This document shows, piece by piece, positions 16,310 through 25,558 of a stretch of 53,282 bases of DNA. The translations under genes and the position numbers were made by a program. The first letter of the stretch is position 1. Each line of letters opens with the position of its first letter. Source of the DNA: Prochlorothrix hollandica PCC 9006 = CALU 1027. GTDB taxonomy: Bacteria; Cyanobacteriota; Cyanobacteriia; Prochlorotrichales; Prochlorotrichaceae. Under the pieces are notes generated by a model. The model saw nothing but the letters and a program-made list of their open reading frames with translations. It was not told the origin of the DNA and did not search any database. Location of the stretch: positions 713,293 through 766,574 of the forward strand of contig NZ_KB235937.1 of the NCBI RefSeq assembly GCF_000332315.1. Reading direction: 5' to 3'.

Positions 16310-17176
16310 ATGCAGTCCACTGAACCCCCCGAAGATATCCCTGTGGCAATGCGTGATACCCCTGTTAAGCCTCAGGCTCCCTCTCCCTACCGGTTGGTGT
16401 GGGTAGTGAGTGGTGCCATTGGGGCGATCGCCCTCACGATCCTCAGCGTGACCCTCTGGATCCTTAGTCATCCCCCTAGCCCTAGCCCTGGAGCCAATGC
16501 TGGGGAAACCCCCGTTGCGGGGTCATCGGGGGCGATCGCGGATCCCAACACGGATCCCAACACGAATCCCAACACGAATCCCAACACGGACCCCTTAGAT
16601 CCCTCTAGCACCAGTGCGGAAACCCCTGACTCGTCTGATCCGACTACTCTGTTGGGACACCGCCCCTATGCCGAAGCCCCCCCCGAAACCCTAGTGCCGG
16701 TGCTGGCAGATGGCAGTTTAAAATTGCGCGAGGCAGCGGCCCGTGCTTGGTTTGCCTTGGAAGAAGATGCCCAAAAAGCGGGGGTGTCCCTGATGGTGTT
16801 GTCGGCCTTTCGATCCCACGCTGACCAGGAATATCTCTTTTTTGAAGTGAAACGGCAGCGGGGCCAAGATGCCACCACCCGCGCTGAAGTGAGTGCGCCT
16901 CCCGGCTATAGCGAACACCACACCGGCTATGCCCTAGACATTGGCGACAGCAGCAGCCCGGAGACCTATCTCAACCCGGACTTTGAAAACACGGCAGCGT
17001 TTCGGTGGCTGAAGGACAATGCCAGTTTCTATGGCTTTGAATTATCCTTTCCCCCGGACAATGAGCAGGGTATTAGCTATGAACCTTGGCATTGGCGCTT
17101 TGTGGGGGATCAAGATAGTTTAGAGACTTTCTATCGAGAAGATGTAGCGGTGCCCACCGTATCACCCACGCCATAG
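16310..17176 (+). CDS. D-alanyl-D-alanine carboxypeptidase, VanY-like (peptidase M15B)
   Basis: Trims the terminal D-Ala of peptidoglycan stem peptides outside the cytoplasmic membrane. The 288-residue protein has a single membrane anchor (about residues 29-51, LVWVVSGAIGAIALTI), then a Pro/Asn/Thr-rich linker, including a DPNTDPNTNPNT run coded by a 12-bp repeat. The catalytic domain has SAFRSHADQEYLFF, the zinc motif SEHHTGYALDIGD (H-x6-D) and WHWRF carrying the last zinc ligand His. A TTG at 16280 and an ATG at 16349 are in the same frame; the ATG at 16310 is a compromise without a clear ribosome site. Upstream, TGTCCCATGAGGTC is duplicated at about 16200-16225. Confidence 0.9.
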   Translation: MQSTEPPEDIPVAMRDTPVKPQAPSPYRLVWVVSGAIGAIALTILSVTLWILSHPPSPSPGANAGETPVAGSSGAIADPNTDPNTNPNTNPNTDPLDPSSTSAETPDSSDPTTLLGHRPYAEAPPETLVPVLADGSLKLREAAARAWFALEEDAQKAGVSLMVLSAFRSHADQEYLFFEVKRQRGQDATTRAEVSAPPGYSEHHTGYALDIGDSSSPETYLNPDFENTAAFRWLKDNASFYGFELSFPPDNEQGISYEPWHWRFVGDQDSLETFYREDVAVPTVSPTP

Positions 17177-17284
17177 CCCCTGATGTTATCCCATGAGCCG
17201 CATTGACTTTAGGTCAACCCTTGGCTTCCATCTGAGAAGGAACCATGGGGTTATAGAAACCGTGCGGGCAATGTTGCTGTTAGA

Positions 17285-17341
17285 TCTAGACTTGTCTCTA
17301 GACTTGTTTCTAGACTTGTCTCATCGATCTAGACCTGTCTA
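17285..17341. repeat. Imperfect TCTAGACTTGT tandem repeat
   Basis: Four imperfect copies of TCTAGACTTGTCTC-like units at about 14-18 base spacing, in the short convergent gap between the carboxypeptidase and phosphatase genes. Confidence 0.7.
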
Positions 17342-17357
17342 AACCGGAGAGGGGGTC

Positions 17358-19427
17358 TTAGTTAGGAGGAACAACGGGTTCGCTGGGGTTCTCCAGAGTC
17401 CCGGTCTCCGGGGTGCCAGTCGGAGTTAGCTCAGGGTTGGGGTTCATGAGGCTCTCCCCTGGGCTGGGTTCTGGGGTGGGCGTGAGGGGAGAGGGGTTGG
17501 AGTCCGTACCGTTGTTATTGAGATTAAACGACGGAGACCAGAGCCAAGAGCCGACTAACGCTGCCACGATCGTCACCACCATTAACGCCCAAGCAATGAC
17601 CACGGGTGAGGGCCGGATCGATCGCTCTGGGGGCGCTGATAAACCTGTAGTGACCGCACTGGGCTGGGTCGGGGCTGGGGGATCGATCGCAGGATCGTAC
17701 CTTAGATGGATTGTATCCTCGTCATTCTCCGGTTCATGACCCAAACCTCGCCCTTGCATGGGTTCTGTTAAAGGTTCCGAGGGAGCAATATCGGCGGAGG
17801 TTAACAGGGCCAATAGATCAGCCGTGGGGGGTAGGGGTGGGGCCGTGATTTGATAATGCACCAGGGCCACGGTGACATTGTCATGGCCATTGGCGGTATT
17901 GGCCATCTGCACCACCTGGCCACAGGCTTCCTGGAGATCGCGCCCCTCCGTTACCACCGGTAGCAGCAGACTATCCCAGAGATAATCCACCAGATCGTTA
18001 TCGCTGAGACCATCGGAACACAGCAGCATCAGCCCATCTTCGTCCACAAAAAAGGGCTGAATATTGGCCATCAGATTCGCCGAAGCTGCCATGCCCAAGG
18101 CTTGCACCAAGGCTCCAGAGGTGGGGCTTTGGAGCACCGATCGATACAGCCCAAACCCCAAGGCCACATGGCGGGAGGCTAAATCATCATCCACCGTCAG
18201 TTGGCGACAGCCTCGGGGGCTAATCCAATAGGCACGGCTGTCCCCCACATGGAAAATATAGGTGAAGGTGTCTAAGGTCAGAGCGGACACTAGGGTTGTG
18301 CCCATGCGTCGTCGCTCCTGGCGATGCTCGTCATTATTGCGTTGACTGATGGCATCATTGGCCTTGGTGATGGCTCCCTGGATCGCCTGAAAGGGAGACT
18401 CTAGGGCTGGCCCATGGCTCGACAATTGGCTATTGAAGATGCCCACCGCCATGGCTGAAGCCACTTCTCCCCCTTCATGGCCCCCCAGGCCATCACACAC
18501 CACCGCCAAGGACTGACCCCCCGGCGAGACCATGACCTGCTGTTGGCTAGGGGGGAAACAGGCATCTTCGTTGTTCTGGCGACTGGGACCCGCATCGGTT
18601 TGGGTTGTGAGGGTGATGCGGCAGTCTCGCCCCTGGCTGGCCAGGGTCAGAGCCTGTTCTAAAATCTGGGTTAAGGGGTGGGGATCGCGCAGCTCTCGGT
18701 TTTTGAGTTGGTCCACCAGCCCTTGGAGGAAAGGACGGATGTGGGGATGGGTCGTGGGCAGCAGTTCTTCCCAACTCTTCCCCAGTTGTTCCAGGGTGGG
18801 GGTATTGGGCTTGAGGGCCAATTCCAGTAGGCGCACCCCAGGCCCATCGACCCGCAGGAAGTCTGGGTTGAGGAGGCTAGCGGCGACTTTATGCTGCTGG
18901 AGTGGCATCCACAGGCTGGCGATTTGCCACAACCATCCCAATTGGCGCTGGGGATGGCTACCGCCCCAGACATCCCGCAGGCGAGGCATTAAGGTTCCGG
19001 CTTCTCCCCCTTGGGCCGGGGTGGTGGTACTACCGACGGTATGGGCGTAGATGGGGACATCTTCCAGAAAGAAAATCCGAGCATCTTTGGCCTTGGGGAA
19101 CCCATAGATTTGGGGCACAGCAAAGCGCTGGGGCATGAGGCGCAGGTAAGGCAGCAGGGGATCGGGCACCTCTTCCATTAAGGCTGGCGGTTGCCCCGGT
19201 TGTGTATCGAGGACAATGCGATCGTCCCCGTTGCCCAACCAACGATACCGACCTGCCAGTAATTGGTTGGGCTGGGGCGGTTCATCGAGGGAACCCACTA
19301 CCCGTAAAAAGCGCCGCAGCAGCCGGGTGTTGCAGGCTTGACAATGTTCCCGATCGCCAGGGTTATGCTGGAGACAATGGGGATTAGGACAGTGCAGCAG
19401 GAAGTCGGGGGCGATCGCAGCATTCAT
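17358..19427 (-). CDS. PP2C-type protein phosphatase with zinc ribbon and kinase-like N-terminus
   Basis: A 689-residue protein. Residues 10-45 hold a zinc ribbon (CPNPHCLQHNPGDREHCQAC). Residues about 60-290 resemble a degenerate protein kinase lobe (LLAGRYRWLG start, LEDVPIYA hinge-like, NPDFLRVDGPGVRLLEL) but lack the HRD and DFG motifs. The PPM/PP2C domain follows with its metal-binding Asp residues visible in QNNEDACFP, VVCDGLGGHEGGE, LLCSDGLSDNDL and GHDNVTVALV, so it should be an active Mn/Mg-dependent Ser/Thr phosphatase. A single membrane helix near residue 615 is followed by a Pro/Thr-rich tail. The start at 19427 is supported by AGGAG upstream and lies ten bases after the ndhM stop; the frame also opens at 19508 inside ndhM. 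Confidence 0.93.
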   Translation of the reverse strand: MNAAIAPDFLLHCPNPHCLQHNPGDREHCQACNTRLLRRFLRVVGSLDEPPQPNQLLAGRYRWLGNGDDRIVLDTQPGQPPALMEEVPDPLLPYLRLMPQRFAVPQIYGFPKAKDARIFFLEDVPIYAHTVGSTTTPAQGGEAGTLMPRLRDVWGGSHPQRQLGWLWQIASLWMPLQQHKVAASLLNPDFLRVDGPGVRLLELALKPNTPTLEQLGKSWEELLPTTHPHIRPFLQGLVDQLKNRELRDPHPLTQILEQALTLASQGRDCRITLTTQTDAGPSRQNNEDACFPPSQQQVMVSPGGQSLAVVCDGLGGHEGGEVASAMAVGIFNSQLSSHGPALESPFQAIQGAITKANDAISQRNNDEHRQERRRMGTTLVSALTLDTFTYIFHVGDSRAYWISPRGCRQLTVDDDLASRHVALGFGLYRSVLQSPTSGALVQALGMAASANLMANIQPFFVDEDGLMLLCSDGLSDNDLVDYLWDSLLLPVVTEGRDLQEACGQVVQMANTANGHDNVTVALVHYQITAPPLPPTADLLALLTSADIAPSEPLTEPMQGRGLGHEPENDEDTIHLRYDPAIDPPAPTQPSAVTTGLSAPPERSIRPSPVVIAWALMVVTIVAALVGSWLWSPSFNLNNNGTDSNPSPLTPTPEPSPGESLMNPNPELTPTGTPETGTLENPSEPVVPPN

Positions 19428-19437
19428 GATTTTGGCG

Positions 19438-19776
19438 CTACTCCTGGGGTGCAACTTGGGGAAGACCCATGCTGTAGTTCTGTACACGACCCTTGAGGTT
19501 ATAGGCAATACTCCCCCGTTGCAACAACGAACGGATGAAATGCTCTAAGTCGGAGCCAATGCGGCGGAGGTTATACTCCGTCAAGTCCTGTCCAGCATAG
19601 GACTCCACCAGATCATCAAACATCCGGTAGACCAGGTTTAGGGTTTCCTCTGTCCACACAAATTCATTGTCCGGATCCACATCTAAGGTTAGGACGTTGG
19701 TACTGGGTACGAGGTCATTGTTTTTAACCTCAGCCGTAAAAATGCGAATGTGGCGGGTTGTGCATTTGAGCAACAT
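19438..19776 (-). CDS. ndhM: NAD(P)H-quinone oxidoreductase subunit M (NdhM)
   Basis: NdhM is a peripheral subunit specific to photosynthetic NDH-1 complexes. The 112-residue product has the family hallmarks MLLKCTTRHIRIFTAEV, NVLTLDVDPDNEF, NLRRIGSDLEHFIRSLLQ and the ending NYSMGLPQV. The frame extends upstream to 19851, but homologues begin at MLLK, so the ATG at 19776 is used. It lies immediately upstream of the PP2C gene and is probably co-transcribed with it. Confidence 0.97.
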   Translation of the reverse strand: MLLKCTTRHIRIFTAEVKNNDLVPSTNVLTLDVDPDNEFVWTEETLNLVYRMFDDLVESYAGQDLTEYNLRRIGSDLEHFIRSLLQRGSIAYNLKGRVQNYSMGLPQVAPQE

Positions 19777-19974
19777 AGGAGAGTGCTTAAGTCCAATAGG
19801 GTGGGATTGCAAAACTGAACCCATTGTAGTGGGGTGGGGAAACCTATCCAAGGGCTAACTTGGGAGGCTTGGGATCGAGCCAGGGCAATCTTGGATACTG
19901 GGGACTTTTAGGCGTGCTTTGACCCTGGATAGTTTGGGCTAAGATCTATCGGCTCTAGTGGCGTAACACGGCTT

Positions 19975-20034
19975 ATTTGGGGTGATGTCATTTGGGGTGA
20001 TGTCATTTGGGGTGATGTCATTTGGGGTGATGAC
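19975..20034. repeat. 15-bp tandem repeat, four units
   Basis: Four perfect or nearly perfect units of ATTTGGGGTGATGTC in the gap between ahcY and ndhM. No gene is supported in this stretch. Confidence 0.95.
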
Positions 20035-20049
20035 TTCAGCGCGTAGGTT

Positions 20050-20180
20050 AGGTTGAGGGGGTGCATCCCGCTGGGGCTGCCCTCACCCTCAATCCCTCTC
20101 CCAGAACGGAAGAGGGACTGTGAACATTCTGACTCCCCATCTTCTGCCCTGGGAGACGGGGCTGGGGAACGAGGGATGAA
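20050..20180. other. Palindrome-rich intergenic segment
   Basis: CCCTCACCCTCAATCCCTC, then CCCAGAACGGAAGAGGG, then CCCTGGGAGACGGGGCTGGGG. This looks like the CCCTCACCC...CCCTCTCCC type of dispersed intergenic repeat common in cyanobacteria, but there is only one copy in this window, so the call rests on memory. No gene is supported. Confidence 0.3.
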
Positions 20181-20216
20181 GAGCACACGGCCTGGGGTTT
20201 CTAGTGCCCGATCGAG

Positions 20217-20300
20217 TCGTATGGTGTGCCCCCTCCGGGGGCACACCACACCAAGGGTTTCAGCCATCGAGAGGTCTACAACTGATTTAGGGTTGCTGTA
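20217..20300. repeat. MITE-like repeat family B, copy 2
   Basis: GTGTGCCCCCTCCGGGGGCAC palindrome, GGGTTTCAGCCATCGAGAG, CAACTGATTTAGGGTTGCTG end. The left terminal repeat is poorly preserved. It ends six bases before the ahcY stop codon, so it will be part of the ahcY transcript 3' end. Confidence 0.8.
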
Positions 20301-20305
20301 GCCGA

Positions 20306-21721
20306 TTAGTACTTATAGCTATCGGTTTTGTAAGGACCATCCACCGACACATTGATGTACTTGGCTTGGGCATCGGTAAGCTGGGTAATCACACCGCCAA
20401 AGCCTTCCACCATATAGCGAGCTACTTCTTCGTCCAAGTGCTTGGGCAAGATTTCCACCGTCAGCGCCTGGGCCTGCTCAGCGGGGGGCAGATCGGCAAA
20501 CTTGCGCTCATAGAGGAAGATTTGGGCCAGCACCTGGTTGGCAAAGGACCCATCCATAATGCGGGACGGGTGACCCGTGGCGTTGCCCAGGTTGACCAAG
20601 CGACCCTCCGACAGCAGAATCAGGAAGTCCTGGGAGTCATCACTGCGGTAGACCTGATGCACCTGGGGCTTCACTTCTTCCCAGCGCCACTCTTTGCGCA
20701 TAAAGGCGGTATCAATTTCATTGTCAAAGTGGCCAATATTGCAGACCACGGCCCCTTTTTTCAGAGCTTTGAGCATATTGGAGTCACAGACATTGTAGTT
20801 ACCGGTGGTGGTCACCACCAAGTCGGTGTTCCCCAACAAGGCTTGATCAACGCTCTCGATCGTGCCATCATTTTTGCCATTGAGGAAGGGAGACACCACC
20901 TCATAGCCATCCATACAGGCTTGCATGGCACAGATGGGATCAACTTCGCTGACTTTGACGATCATGCCTTCTTGGCGCAGGGAGGCAGCGGACCCCTTGC
21001 CCACATCACCATAGCCAATGACCAAGGCTTTCTTACCGGCCAGCAGGTGGTCAACGCCGCGCTTAATGGCATCGTTGAGGCTGTGGCGACAGCCGTAGCG
21101 GTTATCGTTTTTAGACTTGGTGACGGCATCGTTGACGTTGACGGCGGGAATTTTGAGGGTGCCCTTGTCTAACATCTCCAAGAGACGGTGAACCCCGGTG
21201 GTGGTCTCTTCCGTGACCCCATGGATCTGTTTGAGCATATCGGGATACTGCTCGTGGATGTAGCCGGTGAGGTCGCCCCCGTCATCCAAGATCATGTTGG
21301 CATCCCACAGTTCCCCATTGGGGGCGCGGCAGGTTTGCTCAATACACCACATATACTCGGTTTCGGTTTCCCCTTTCCAGGCATAGACGGGAATCCCTGC
21401 CGCCGCGATCGCGGCTGCCGCATGATCCTGGGTGGAGAAAATGTTGCAGGACGACCACCGCACCTCTGCCCCCAGTTCCTGGAGGGTTTCGATCAGCACC
21501 GCAGTTTGGATGGTCATGTGGATGCAGCCGATGATCTTGGCACCCTGGAGGGGCTTGCTATCCCGATATTTAGCGCGAATCGTCATCAGTGCGGGCATTT
21601 CACTTTCGGCGATCGCGATCTCTTTCCGTCCCCAATCTGCCAAGGTGATATCGGCCACTTTATAGTCTTGGGTCTTAACGGCGGCGATCGCCTGGTCCCG
21701 TGTCGTTACTTGTGTCGTCAT
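20306..21721 (-). CDS. ahcY: Adenosylhomocysteinase
   Basis: Hydrolyses S-adenosylhomocysteine to adenosine and homocysteine, clearing the product inhibitor of methyltransferases and feeding the methyl cycle. The 471-residue protein has substrate-site segments [16 protein letters not shown] and the [17 protein letters not shown] stretch, the [18 protein letters not shown] segment with conserved Asn and His residues, the NAD motif [16 protein letters not shown], and the C-terminal Lys/Tyr end DSYKY that reaches into the partner NAD site. It is the long form (about 40-45 residues longer than the 425-430 residue type of many bacteria). The leader at 21753-21835 can fold and may be regulatory. 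Confidence 0.97.
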   Translation of the reverse strand: MTTQVTTRDQAIAAVKTQDYKVADITLADWGRKEIAIAESEMPALMTIRAKYRDSKPLQGAKIIGCIHMTIQTAVLIETLQELGAEVRWSSCNIFSTQDHAAAAIAAAGIPVYAWKGETETEYMWCIEQTCRAPNGELWDANMILDDGGDLTGYIHEQYPDMLKQIHGVTEETTTGVHRLLEMLDKGTLKIPAVNVNDAVTKSKNDNRYGCRHSLNDAIKRGVDHLLAGKKALVIGYGDVGKGSAASLRQEGMIVKVSEVDPICAMQACMDGYEVVSPFLNGKNDGTIESVDQALLGNTDLVVTTTGNYNVCDSNMLKALKKGAVVCNIGHFDNEIDTAFMRKEWRWEEVKPQVHQVYRSDDSQDFLILLSEGRLVNLGNATGHPSRIMDGSFANQVLAQIFLYERKFADLPPAEQAQALTVEILPKHLDEEVARYMVEGFGGVITQLTDAQAKYINVSVDGPYKTDSYKY

Positions 21722-21752
21722 GTGATTTTTGAATGGCTACAGTGCTGGTGCA

Positions 21753-21835
21753 ACTCGATCGACCACGGGGCATTAGTTGCGGCATTACTGCGGCAGTGGG
21801 GCGATCGAGTCCCACGCCTGAATGGTCAACAGGCG
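21753..21835 (-). promoter_or_regulatory. Possible structured 5' leader of ahcY
   Basis: Two inverted repeats lie between 30 and 115 bases upstream of the ahcY start. ACTCGATCG (21753-21761) pairs with CGATCGAGT (21802-21810), extended by CCAC with GTGG. CGCCTG (21815-21820) pairs with CAGGCG (21830-21835). This could be a leader RNA fold or a protein-binding palindrome. I do not recognise an SAH or SAM riboswitch consensus in it. Confidence 0.3.
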
Positions 21836-21942
21836 CTATGACCCAAGGATCAGTGTAGGAGATTCCAGGGGGTTTTTCAAAAGGGATATCGGGGGGATTA
21901 CCGTAGCGGGGGGCGGGGCAAGATCCCAGAACCCCAACCAAC

Positions 21943-21966
21943 AAAAAACCCCGCTAGAAGCGGGGC
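21943..21966 (-). terminator. Rho-independent terminator of porin gene 1
   Basis: Read on the minus strand: AGCCCCGC, five-base loop, GCGGGG followed by six Ts. It begins about 45 bases after the stop codon of the porin gene at 22011. Confidence 0.9.
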
Positions 21967-22010
21967 TAAGGTTCAGTTAAAGAGAACTGGTATTGCCAAG
22001 AACCCAGTGT

Positions 22011-23576
22011 TTAGAACCGGAAAGTAGTCTTGATCGCAGTCACAGCTTCAAAATCATCACCGGCAGTGCTACCACCGTTGGCATTGAAGAGCAGCAACAC
22101 CGCAGGAGTCACCTTGATATTGTCACTGATCTTCCAGTCGTAGTAGATGTCAGCAGCCAGAGGCATGTTAGGGTTAGACGCAGCAGTACTGTTGTAGTTA
22201 TAGGGCGGAATCCCCACAGCCACACCTGCCTCATTCCCCTCAATCAGAGCATCGGGGAAGATAAAGCCCAGACCCGCAGACAGGGACTTGGCATTAGCCG
22301 AGGTGGTTTCATGGCTCATCCACGCATGACCGGCATAGCCCTGGAGGATAAACTTGGGTGAGAACTGGTAGGACATCAGAACCCCAACTGTGTCGGAGGT
22401 CGTAGGAGTATTACCGAAGGGATCCGCCGAGAGAGTTGTTCCCTTGCTACTCCACACATCACCAGCATTGTTGTAGGAGTGGGCATAAACAAGGGCACCG
22501 GTGAACTTACCGGTAGTTCCCGTCAACTGGGTCATAGCGGTGTAGTTATGGTTAAAGACACCGGCGTTTGGATCATCCGACAGGTTGTCGGCGGAGTAAC
22601 CGGCAGCAATGTTGAAGTACTCGTTGACTTGGTAGTTACCACCCAAGCCAGACTCATCAGAGTCGGTTTCGTAGAGGGCGCTACCGGTGTCGAAGTAGTC
22701 AGAGATAAAGCCACCGCCCCACACTGTAGTGGGCACAAAGTTACCGGGAGCAACCCCGATCGGACCGACGGTAATTTCGGCCTTCTCACCCACCGGGAAC
22801 TGGTACCAGAAAGAGTCTAGGATCACGGACACTTCGCTACCGGCACCACCATCAACGTCAGCACCACTACCAGAGTACTCTAAAGAACCGGTGTTGAAGT
22901 TACTGACGTTCTTGATGTTCTCCGCTTCCAGACGAGTCCGCAGCAAGTCTGAACCCGTAAAGCTGGTGTCAAAGCTCAGACGAACCCGACCGCCAAACAC
23001 AGTGTTATCGGTCGTATCGGTACTATTACCGAAAGCATCATTCAGGGAGAAGATCGCGCCACCGCCCAATTTGGTGGTGGTGGAGAACTGGTTGGCTTCC
23101 AGTTCAGCAGTGCGGGCTTCCAGGGAGTCCACACGACCGCGCAGGGTAGCCAGTTCAGCCTGGAATTCCTCTTGCAGACGTTGCAGCACAGCCAGGTCTT
23201 CTTTGGTGACCAGGTCAGCGGTGGCAGCGGCAATCAGATCGTTCACGGTGTCCATACAGGAGTTGACGAGGGCAGCAGCCTCGTAACGGGTCATGGCGCG
23301 ACCCCCCCGGAAGGTGCCATCGGGATAACCAGCAACGCAGTTGTAGCGCTCAACCAAGGAGCGAACCGCTTGGTACGCCCAGTCCGTGGGGCGCACATCG
23401 CTGAGTTGGCTGACGGAACGGAGCTGACCCATGCTGTCGTTACCAGCGGTGTACTGGCTCAGTTGGGACAAGGTCTCTTCCGCATTTAGTTCTTGGGCAG
23501 ACACGCTGCTAGCCACCAAGGCTGCACCCAAAAGTACTGGTGTCATCACCAGAGACTTCAAAAATAACTTAGACAT
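22011..23576 (-). CDS. SLH-domain outer-membrane porin (iron uptake porin/OprB-like), paralogue 1
   Basis: A 521-residue cyanobacterial outer-membrane porin. An N-terminal signal peptide ends near VSAQEL. An S-layer homology domain follows (LSDVRPTDWAYQAVRSLVER, GYPDGTFRGGRAMTRYEAAAL), which binds peptidoglycan-linked polymer. A short coiled coil comes next (LQRLQEEFQAELATLRGRV, SLEARTAELEANQF), and then a beta-barrel of about 350 residues ending in Phe (KTTFRF), the usual outer-membrane insertion signal. The family forms the major general or inorganic-ion porins of cyanobacteria. GTG at 23579 is possible, but the ATG at 23576 has GAGAGG at good spacing. It is a close paralogue of the next gene, with its own terminator. 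Confidence 0.95.
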   Translation of the reverse strand: MSKLFLKSLVMTPVLLGAALVASSVSAQELNAEETLSQLSQYTAGNDSMGQLRSVSQLSDVRPTDWAYQAVRSLVERYNCVAGYPDGTFRGGRAMTRYEAAALVNSCMDTVNDLIAAATADLVTKEDLAVLQRLQEEFQAELATLRGRVDSLEARTAELEANQFSTTTKLGGGAIFSLNDAFGNSTDTTDNTVFGGRVRLSFDTSFTGSDLLRTRLEAENIKNVSNFNTGSLEYSGSGADVDGGAGSEVSVILDSFWYQFPVGEKAEITVGPIGVAPGNFVPTTVWGGGFISDYFDTGSALYETDSDESGLGGNYQVNEYFNIAAGYSADNLSDDPNAGVFNHNYTAMTQLTGTTGKFTGALVYAHSYNNAGDVWSSKGTTLSADPFGNTPTTSDTVGVLMSYQFSPKFILQGYAGHAWMSHETTSANAKSLSAGLGFIFPDALIEGNEAGVAVGIPPYNYNSTAASNPNMPLAADIYYDWKISDNIKVTPAVLLLFNANGGSTAGDDFEAVTAIKTTFRF

Positions 23577-23659
23577 CACGTAATCCTCTCACACCTGGAT
23601 TGACTGAGTTTGAGCAAGGAGATCATTAGGGTTACCCATGGGCAACCCCAACGATCTTG

Positions 23660-23678
23660 CCACAACCCTACCATAGCG
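23660..23678 (-). promoter_or_regulatory. Promoter-like element shared by both porin genes
   Basis: Minus strand CGCTATGGT, three variable bases, GTTGTGG, about 84-102 bases upstream of porin 1. The same words with the same spacing occur about 101-119 bases upstream of porin 2 (25559-25577). TATGGT could be a -10 box. Inferred from conservation between the two paralogues only. Confidence 0.4.
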
Positions 23679-23814
23679 CTAGTCGTTAGATTTGGCTATG
23701 GGGGAGCGTCAAAAAAAATCGATGGCGGTGAGAGGTCTCAGAGGAACGGTCTGAGGCTAGGTCAAGATGGCTGAATAAAAGTCTGAGAATCAATAAATAT
23801 AAAAGTAAATTAAG

Positions 23815-23838
23815 AAGCCCTGCCGTTTAGCAGGGCTT
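23815..23838 (-). terminator. Rho-independent terminator of porin gene 2
   Basis: Minus strand AAGCCCTGC, short loop, GGCAGGGCTT followed by CTTAATTT. It lies about 40 bases after the stop of the porin gene at 23875. Confidence 0.8.
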
Positions 23839-23874
23839 GCATCTCACCAGAGCCTGGGGTCAGGCTCAAGCAGT

Positions 23875-25458
23875 CTAGAACCTGAAGCGAGTCTTGACGG
23901 CAGTGACGGCTTCAAAGTCATCCGTAGTCGTACCACCGTTGCCGTTGAAGAGAAGGACAGCCGTGGGGATCACGCTGATGTTGTCGCTAATCTTCCAGTC
24001 GTAGTACAGGTCAACGGCAATAGGAGTGTTGTTATCCTTAGTAGCACCACCACTGGCGTTGTAGACATAGGGAGCAATCCCAAAAGCAATCCCAGCCTCG
24101 TTACCTTCAATGAGAGCATCGGGGAAGATGAAGCCTAGACCAGCAGCCAAGGAGCGGGCGCTAGCAGTGGAGACTTCAGAGTTCAACCAACCATGGGCTG
24201 CATAACCCTGGAGGATGAACTTGGGGGAGAACTGATAGGCCATCACCAAACCGACAGTATCAGAAGAGGCGGGGGCAGTACTAAAGGGATCAGCAGCATT
24301 GGCTGTACCCACAGTATCCCAGAGATTACCAGTAGTGCTGACGTACTCACGACCATAGGTCAGAGCACCGGTGAACTTACCGGTTGTAGCGGTCAATTGG
24401 GCGAAGGCAGCATAATCACTGTTGAACACCCCTTGGGCGGGATCATCAGCCTGGATGTTGGCGGTGTAACCGGCGGCGAAGTTGAAGGTGTCGTTGAATT
24501 GGTAGTTACCACCGATACCGGCTTCATCCGAGTCTTGCTCGTAGATAGCAGTGGTATCGAGGTAGTCGGTGCTGAAGCCACCACTCCAGACGGTAGTCGG
24601 CACAAATAAGGAGTTATCAACACCGATAGGACCCAGGGTAACTTCAGCTTTCTCACCCACGGGGAAGCGGTACCACAGGGCATCTAAGACGGTAGACACC
24701 TCATTAGCTGCACCACCATCAAAGGCAGAGTCACTGGCGTACTCTAGTCCACCGGCTCCTCCGCTAAGTCCACCAGGTGACATGCTAGAAACGTTCTTGA
24801 TGTTTTCAGCTTCTAGGCCGGTGCGTAACAGGTCGCTGCCGGTGAAGCTGGTGTTGAGGTTCAGACGAACCCGACCGCCAAACACAGCGTTGCCGGTGTC
24901 AACGTCATTGTTAAATGCATCAGCTAGGACAAAGAGGGCTTCCCCTTCCAGCTTGGTGGTGGTGGAGAACTGGTTGGCTTCCAGTTCAGCGGTGCGGGCT
25001 TCCAGGGAGTCCACACGACCGCGCAGGGTAGCCAGTTCAGCTTGGAATTCTTCTTGCAGACGTTGCAGCACAGCCAGGTCTTCTTTGGTGACCAAGTCAG
25101 CAGTGGCAGCGGCAATCAGATCATTCACGGTGTCCATACAGGAGTTGACGAGGGCAGCAGCCTCGTAACGGGTCATGGCGCGACCCCCCCGGAAAGTGCC
25201 ATCAGGATAACCAGCAACGCAGTTGTAGCGCTCAACCAAGGAGCGAACCGCTTGGTAAGCCCAGTCCGTGGGGCGGACATCGCTGAGTTGGCTGACAGAA
25301 CGGAGCTGGCTGAGGCTGTCGCCTTCGCTCACGTACTGGTTAATTTGGGACAAAGTATCTTGAGTATTCAACTCCTGGGCAGACGCGCTGCTAGCCACCA
25401 AGGCTGCACCCAAGAGAACTGGTGTTACCACCAACGATTTCCAGAACAATTTGGTCAT
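23875..25458 (-). CDS. SLH-domain outer-membrane porin, paralogue 2
   Basis: A 527-residue porin with the same order as paralogue 1: signal peptide ending near ASAQEL, SLH domain (nearly identical GYPDGTFRGGRAMTRYEAAAL), coiled coil (SLEARTAELEANQF), and a beta-barrel ending KTRFRF. The first 170 residues are almost identical to paralogue 1, while barrel strands and loops diverge, for example a Gly/Ser insertion SPGGLSGGAGG. Tandem duplication followed by divergence of surface loops, with possible gene conversion of the N-terminal half, fits this pattern. GAGGATT precedes the ATG. It has its own terminator and upstream element, so the two genes are probably transcribed separately. Confidence 0.95.
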   Translation of the reverse strand: MTKLFWKSLVVTPVLLGAALVASSASAQELNTQDTLSQINQYVSEGDSLSQLRSVSQLSDVRPTDWAYQAVRSLVERYNCVAGYPDGTFRGGRAMTRYEAAALVNSCMDTVNDLIAAATADLVTKEDLAVLQRLQEEFQAELATLRGRVDSLEARTAELEANQFSTTTKLEGEALFVLADAFNNDVDTGNAVFGGRVRLNLNTSFTGSDLLRTGLEAENIKNVSSMSPGGLSGGAGGLEYASDSAFDGGAANEVSTVLDALWYRFPVGEKAEVTLGPIGVDNSLFVPTTVWSGGFSTDYLDTTAIYEQDSDEAGIGGNYQFNDTFNFAAGYTANIQADDPAQGVFNSDYAAFAQLTATTGKFTGALTYGREYVSTTGNLWDTVGTANAADPFSTAPASSDTVGLVMAYQFSPKFILQGYAAHGWLNSEVSTASARSLAAGLGFIFPDALIEGNEAGIAFGIAPYVYNASGGATKDNNTPIAVDLYYDWKISDNISVIPTAVLLFNGNGGTTTDDFEAVTAVKTRFRF

Positions 25459-25558
25459 GACTTAAATCCTCACACCGGGACTGGTTACATTCAAATCCAC
25501 TATGGTCGGGGTTGACCACTACCAACCCCTGGGGTTCGGCTCATTGGCGAGACCTTAA

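Noticed and set aside
20366-21172. Long open frame (268 codons) antisense to ahcY
   Set aside because: It mirrors a certain housekeeping gene with GC-biased third positions and has no recognisable motifs.
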